A stretch of DNA of 7,462 nt. Source: Clostridia bacterium. Lineage in GTDB: Bacteria > Bacillota > Clostridia > Christensenellales > QALW01. The position numbers and the translations under genes were made by a program. Positions within the stretch are counted from its first letter, which is position 1, and every line of letters starts with the position of its first letter. Below, in pieces: positions 5,355-7,462 of this stretch. The DNA is taken from assembly GCA_017964345.1 (NCBI GenBank), contig JAGCSD010000204.1, positions 1 to 7,462 on the forward strand, in the 5' to 3' direction. The notes under the pieces are model-generated. The model was not told the DNA's origin. It saw only the letters and a list, made by a program, of their open reading frames with translations, and did no database searches.

Positions 5355-6720
5355 GGGAAAAAGCGTATACATTTGCTCCGAGTGCGGATATGAGGCAGGG
5401 AAATGGCTCGGAAAATGTCCCTCTTGCGGCAGTTGGGGCACCTTAAGCGAAGAAGCGGCGCCCGCGCCCACGGTACAGAAGCGCACACCGGCGCGCACGG
5501 CGCCGTCCCGCGCGCCGCAGATATTAAAAGATGTGGAAACGGCGCGGTTTGCGCGGTTTTCTTCCGGAAGCCGCGAGCTTGACCGCGTTCTCGGCGGCGG
5601 ATTGGTACAGGGCAGTATCGTTCTCGTCGGCGGTGATCCGGGCATCGGCAAATCCACTTTGCTTTTGCAGACGTGCGGCTATGTTTCGAAAACCGAACCG
5701 GTGCTCTACATTTCGGCGGAGGAATCCGCCCATCAGATCAAGTCCCGCGCCGACCGGCTTGCCTGTCGGGAGGAGAACGTTCTGCTTTTGACGGAAACGG
5801 ATATGGACGAAATCTGTGCGGCGCTTGCCGCGCACCGTCCTCGCCTGGCGATCGTGGCGTCCAGTCAGACGGTGGACGCACCGTATTTGTCGTCCGCGCC
5901 GGGTACGGTTTCTCAGGTAAGGGAATGTGCGTCCCGTCTGATGCGTCTTGCTAAAGAGGAGAATATCACGGTGCTGGTCGTCGGGCATGTCACCAAGGAG
6001 GGAACGCTTGCCGGTCCGAAGGTATTGGAGCATATCGTGGACACCGTGATGTATTTTGAAGGAGAGAAAAACTCCGCGTTCCGCGTTCTGCGCGCGAACA
6101 AAAACCGTTTCGGCTCCACCAATGAGATCGGCGTGTTCGAAATGACCGAAAAGGGTATGACGGACGTGGACAATCCCTCGGAGATCTTTCTCTCTCAGCG
6201 CAGTGAACCGGTCCCGGGTACCGCGACGATGTGCTCTATGGAGGGAACACGCCCGGTCTTAGTGGAAATTCAGGCATTGACCGGCGCGTCGGGCTTTGGC
6301 AACCCGCGCCGTGTGGGCAGCGGCGTGGATTATAACCGCATGGTCACGTTGCTCGCCGTGTTGGAAAAACGCCTCGGATACGCGCTGTATAACCAGGATG
6401 TGTACGTCAATATCGCGGGCGGTCTGCGTATCGACGAGCCGGCGCTGGACTTGCCGCTGATCGCCGCCGTTGCCTCGGCGTTCCGCAATAAACCGCTTCC
6501 GCCCCAAACGGTTTTTTTAGGAGAAGTGGGGCTGACAGGCGAACTGCGCGCCGTATCGGGTGCGCGCCAGCGTGTGGAAGAATGCGCGCGCGCCGGCGTG
6601 AAAACCGTGGTTCTGCCTAAAGGCAACAAACGGGGGCTTGCCCCGGTGGAAGGTGTGAAACTGTCGTTTGCCGAACACGTGTTCGGCGCCTTATCCTTTT
6701 TAGAAAGAGAAAAGCCATGA
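5347..6720 (+). CDS. radA: DNA repair protein RadA (Sms)
   Basis: RadA is a RecA-like, DnaB-type ring ATPase that drives branch migration in recombination intermediates. The 457-residue product is the normal length. A C4 zinc finger comes first (C10, C13, C24, C27; YICSECGYEAG, CPSCGSWGT). The ATPase core (about 65-270) has Walker A GGDPGIGKST (95-104), YISAEES (121-127), GHVTKEGTLAGPKVLEH (213-229) and the RadA-specific KNRFG (252-256). A Lon-like C-terminal domain (about 305-450) has GVDYNRMVTLLAVLEKR (326-342) and NIAGGLRIDEPALDL (355-369). The Walker B strand reads LAIVASSQT, with A171 where RadA normally has the Asp of DSIQT. The start is the ATG at 5347, eight bases inside ispDF, with GGAAAGG at 5333-5339. 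The frame is open upstream to 5257 only within ispDF. The stop overlaps the next start (ATGA at 6717). Confidence 0.95.
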   Translation: MAKGKSVYICSECGYEAGKWLGKCPSCGSWGTLSEEAAPAPTVQKRTPARTAPSRAPQILKDVETARFARFSSGSRELDRVLGGGLVQGSIVLVGGDPGIGKSTLLLQTCGYVSKTEPVLYISAEESAHQIKSRADRLACREENVLLLTETDMDEICAALAAHRPRLAIVASSQTVDAPYLSSAPGTVSQVRECASRLMRLAKEENITVLVVGHVTKEGTLAGPKVLEHIVDTVMYFEGEKNSAFRVLRANKNRFGSTNEIGVFEMTEKGMTDVDNPSEIFLSQRSEPVPGTATMCSMEGTRPVLVEIQALTGASGFGNPRRVGSGVDYNRMVTLLAVLEKRLGYALYNQDVYVNIAGGLRIDEPALDLPLIAAVASAFRNKPLPPQTVFLGEVGLTGELRAVSGARQRVEECARAGVKTVVLPKGNKRGLAPVEGVKLSFAEHVFGALSFLEREKP

Positions 6721-7462
6721 AAAAAATTATTCGTTTTTTGTTTGCTCCGATTGGCGGCGCGCTGGGCTATTGGGCGTGGAAACTGCTGGTGATGATTCTC
6801 GGCACCGGCAACATTACGTTGTTCGGCTGGGCGGACATCACCATCGAGATCGCCTTGATCTCCGTGATGACGCTCATCGGCTATTTTGTCGGACGTCCCG
6901 CGGCGGACGCTATCCACAACGGGATGACGCATTTGACCAAAAACGCCAAGGAAATGCCCGCCAAAGATCTACTGCTTGCCGTTGTCGGATTGCTTGTCGG
7001 CTTTTTAGCGGCGTTTTTGATCAGCAGTATTTTCCGCGGTATCAGCAATGAAATTCTGGTGCTGGGCATCAACGCGCTGATTTATGTGATCTGCGGCACG
7101 CTCGGCGTGCGTATCGCGCTTTTGCGCCGCAATGACGTCAAGCTGCCCGGTCAGCCCGCGCCCGCGCAGGGCGGCACCCTGCTCGATACCAGCATTTTGA
7201 TCGACGGACGCGCCTGCGATCTGCTCAAAAGCGGATTTTTGCCGGCTCCGGTAGTCCTGCCCAAGTTCGTGCTGGAGGAAGTCACACACTTGGCGGATTC
7301 GGAGGACGCCAAAAAGCGCACGCGCGGCAGGCTCGGACTGGATGAAGCCGTGAAACTGCAGGAGCAGGGCGCGCTGATCTCCGATGAGGACTATAAGGAC
7401 TTGTCTTCCCGTGAAGAAAAGCTGATTCGCTTGGCGCGGGAGAAGAACGCATCGATCCTGAC
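6717..7462 (+). CDS. YacL-like PIN/TRAM-family membrane protein (cut by window end)
   Basis: At least 248 residues are present; family members of the Bacillus YacL type are about 360, so the end of the PIN domain and the TRAM domain probably lie outside. The N-terminal half has four hydrophobic segments (about 7-29, 43-60, 84-106, 113-136), the arrangement expected of YacL. A short linker (140-153) leads to the PIN nuclease-like domain: LLDTSILIDGR (155-165) with acidic D157 and D163, FLPAPVVLPKFVLEEVTHLADSED (from 174) with E187/E188, and KKRTRGRLGLDE (199-210). PIN domains are usually Mg-dependent RNases; the target of YacL proteins is not settled. The start is the ATG at 6717, overlapping the radA stop, with a GA-rich stretch (6702-6710) as a weak ribosome binding site. 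In many Firmicutes the order is radA-disA-yacL; here disA is missing. Confidence 0.9.
   Translation, partial: MKKIIRFLFAPIGGALGYWAWKLLVMILGTGNITLFGWADITIEIALISVMTLIGYFVGRPAADAIHNGMTHLTKNAKEMPAKDLLLAVVGLLVGFLAAFLISSIFRGISNEILVLGINALIYVICGTLGVRIALLRRNDVKLPGQPAPAQGGTLLDTSILIDGRACDLLKSGFLPAPVVLPKFVLEEVTHLADSEDAKKRTRGRLGLDEAVKLQEQGALISDEDYKDLSSREEKLIRLAREKNASIL

Noticed and set aside
1..7462. Search for CRISPR arrays, tRNA or rRNA genes, insertion sequences and defence genes
   Set aside because: Coding density is near complete with recognised housekeeping families. No spaced direct repeats, terminal inverted repeats, transposase or RNA gene signatures were seen.

Overview
The window looks like a chromosomal housekeeping segment from a moderately GC-rich member of the Firmicutes, most likely class Clostridia. 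This is inferred from the gene families present: a Gram-positive-style Rho, RqcP, a YacL-type PIN membrane protein next to radA, and a signal-anchored M14 protein with Thr/Pro linkers. It also rests on strong AGGAGG-like ribosome binding sites and sigma-A-type promoters. No mobile element, CRISPR array, rRNA or tRNA is visible. The species cannot be fixed from the sequence.

Layout. The left edge carries the 5' part of rho on the minus strand (1-475). A 201-bp divergent promoter region (476-676) follows. It holds a near-perfect sigma-A promoter for rho and a probable extended -10 promoter for the rightward genes. From 677 to the right edge there are eight tightly packed plus-strand genes: a CPBP-family intramembrane protease-like protein, rlmH, a membrane-anchored M14 carboxypeptidase-like protein, tadA, rqcP, a fused ispD-ispF, radA, and a yacL-like PIN protein cut by the window end. 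Six of the seven junctions overlap, four of them by the 4-base ATGA or TTGA type, and the seventh (rlmH to M14) has a 12-base gap. No internal terminator is visible, so they are probably one translationally coupled operon.

Functions. Four products serve the translation apparatus or RNA: RlmH (23S rRNA methylation), TadA (tRNA wobble inosine), RqcP (ribosome quality control) and possibly the PIN protein (putative RNase). IspDF supplies two consecutive-class steps of the MEP isoprenoid pathway. RadA acts in recombinational repair. The CPBP and M14 proteins are envelope-located, with unknown substrates.

Most noteworthy points. (1) The M14 protein has lost two of three zinc ligands and the substrate-binding Asn/Arg, so it is probably a pseudo-peptidase. 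(2) RadA has Ala in place of the usual Walker B Asp. (3) The ispD-ispF fusion keeps a strong Shine-Dalgarno sequence and tandem ATG exactly at the domain junction, so a free IspF may also be made. (4) A 15-bp palindrome overlaps the operon's -10 element. (5) disA, often found between radA and yacL in Firmicutes, is absent. I saw no clearly new multi-gene system.
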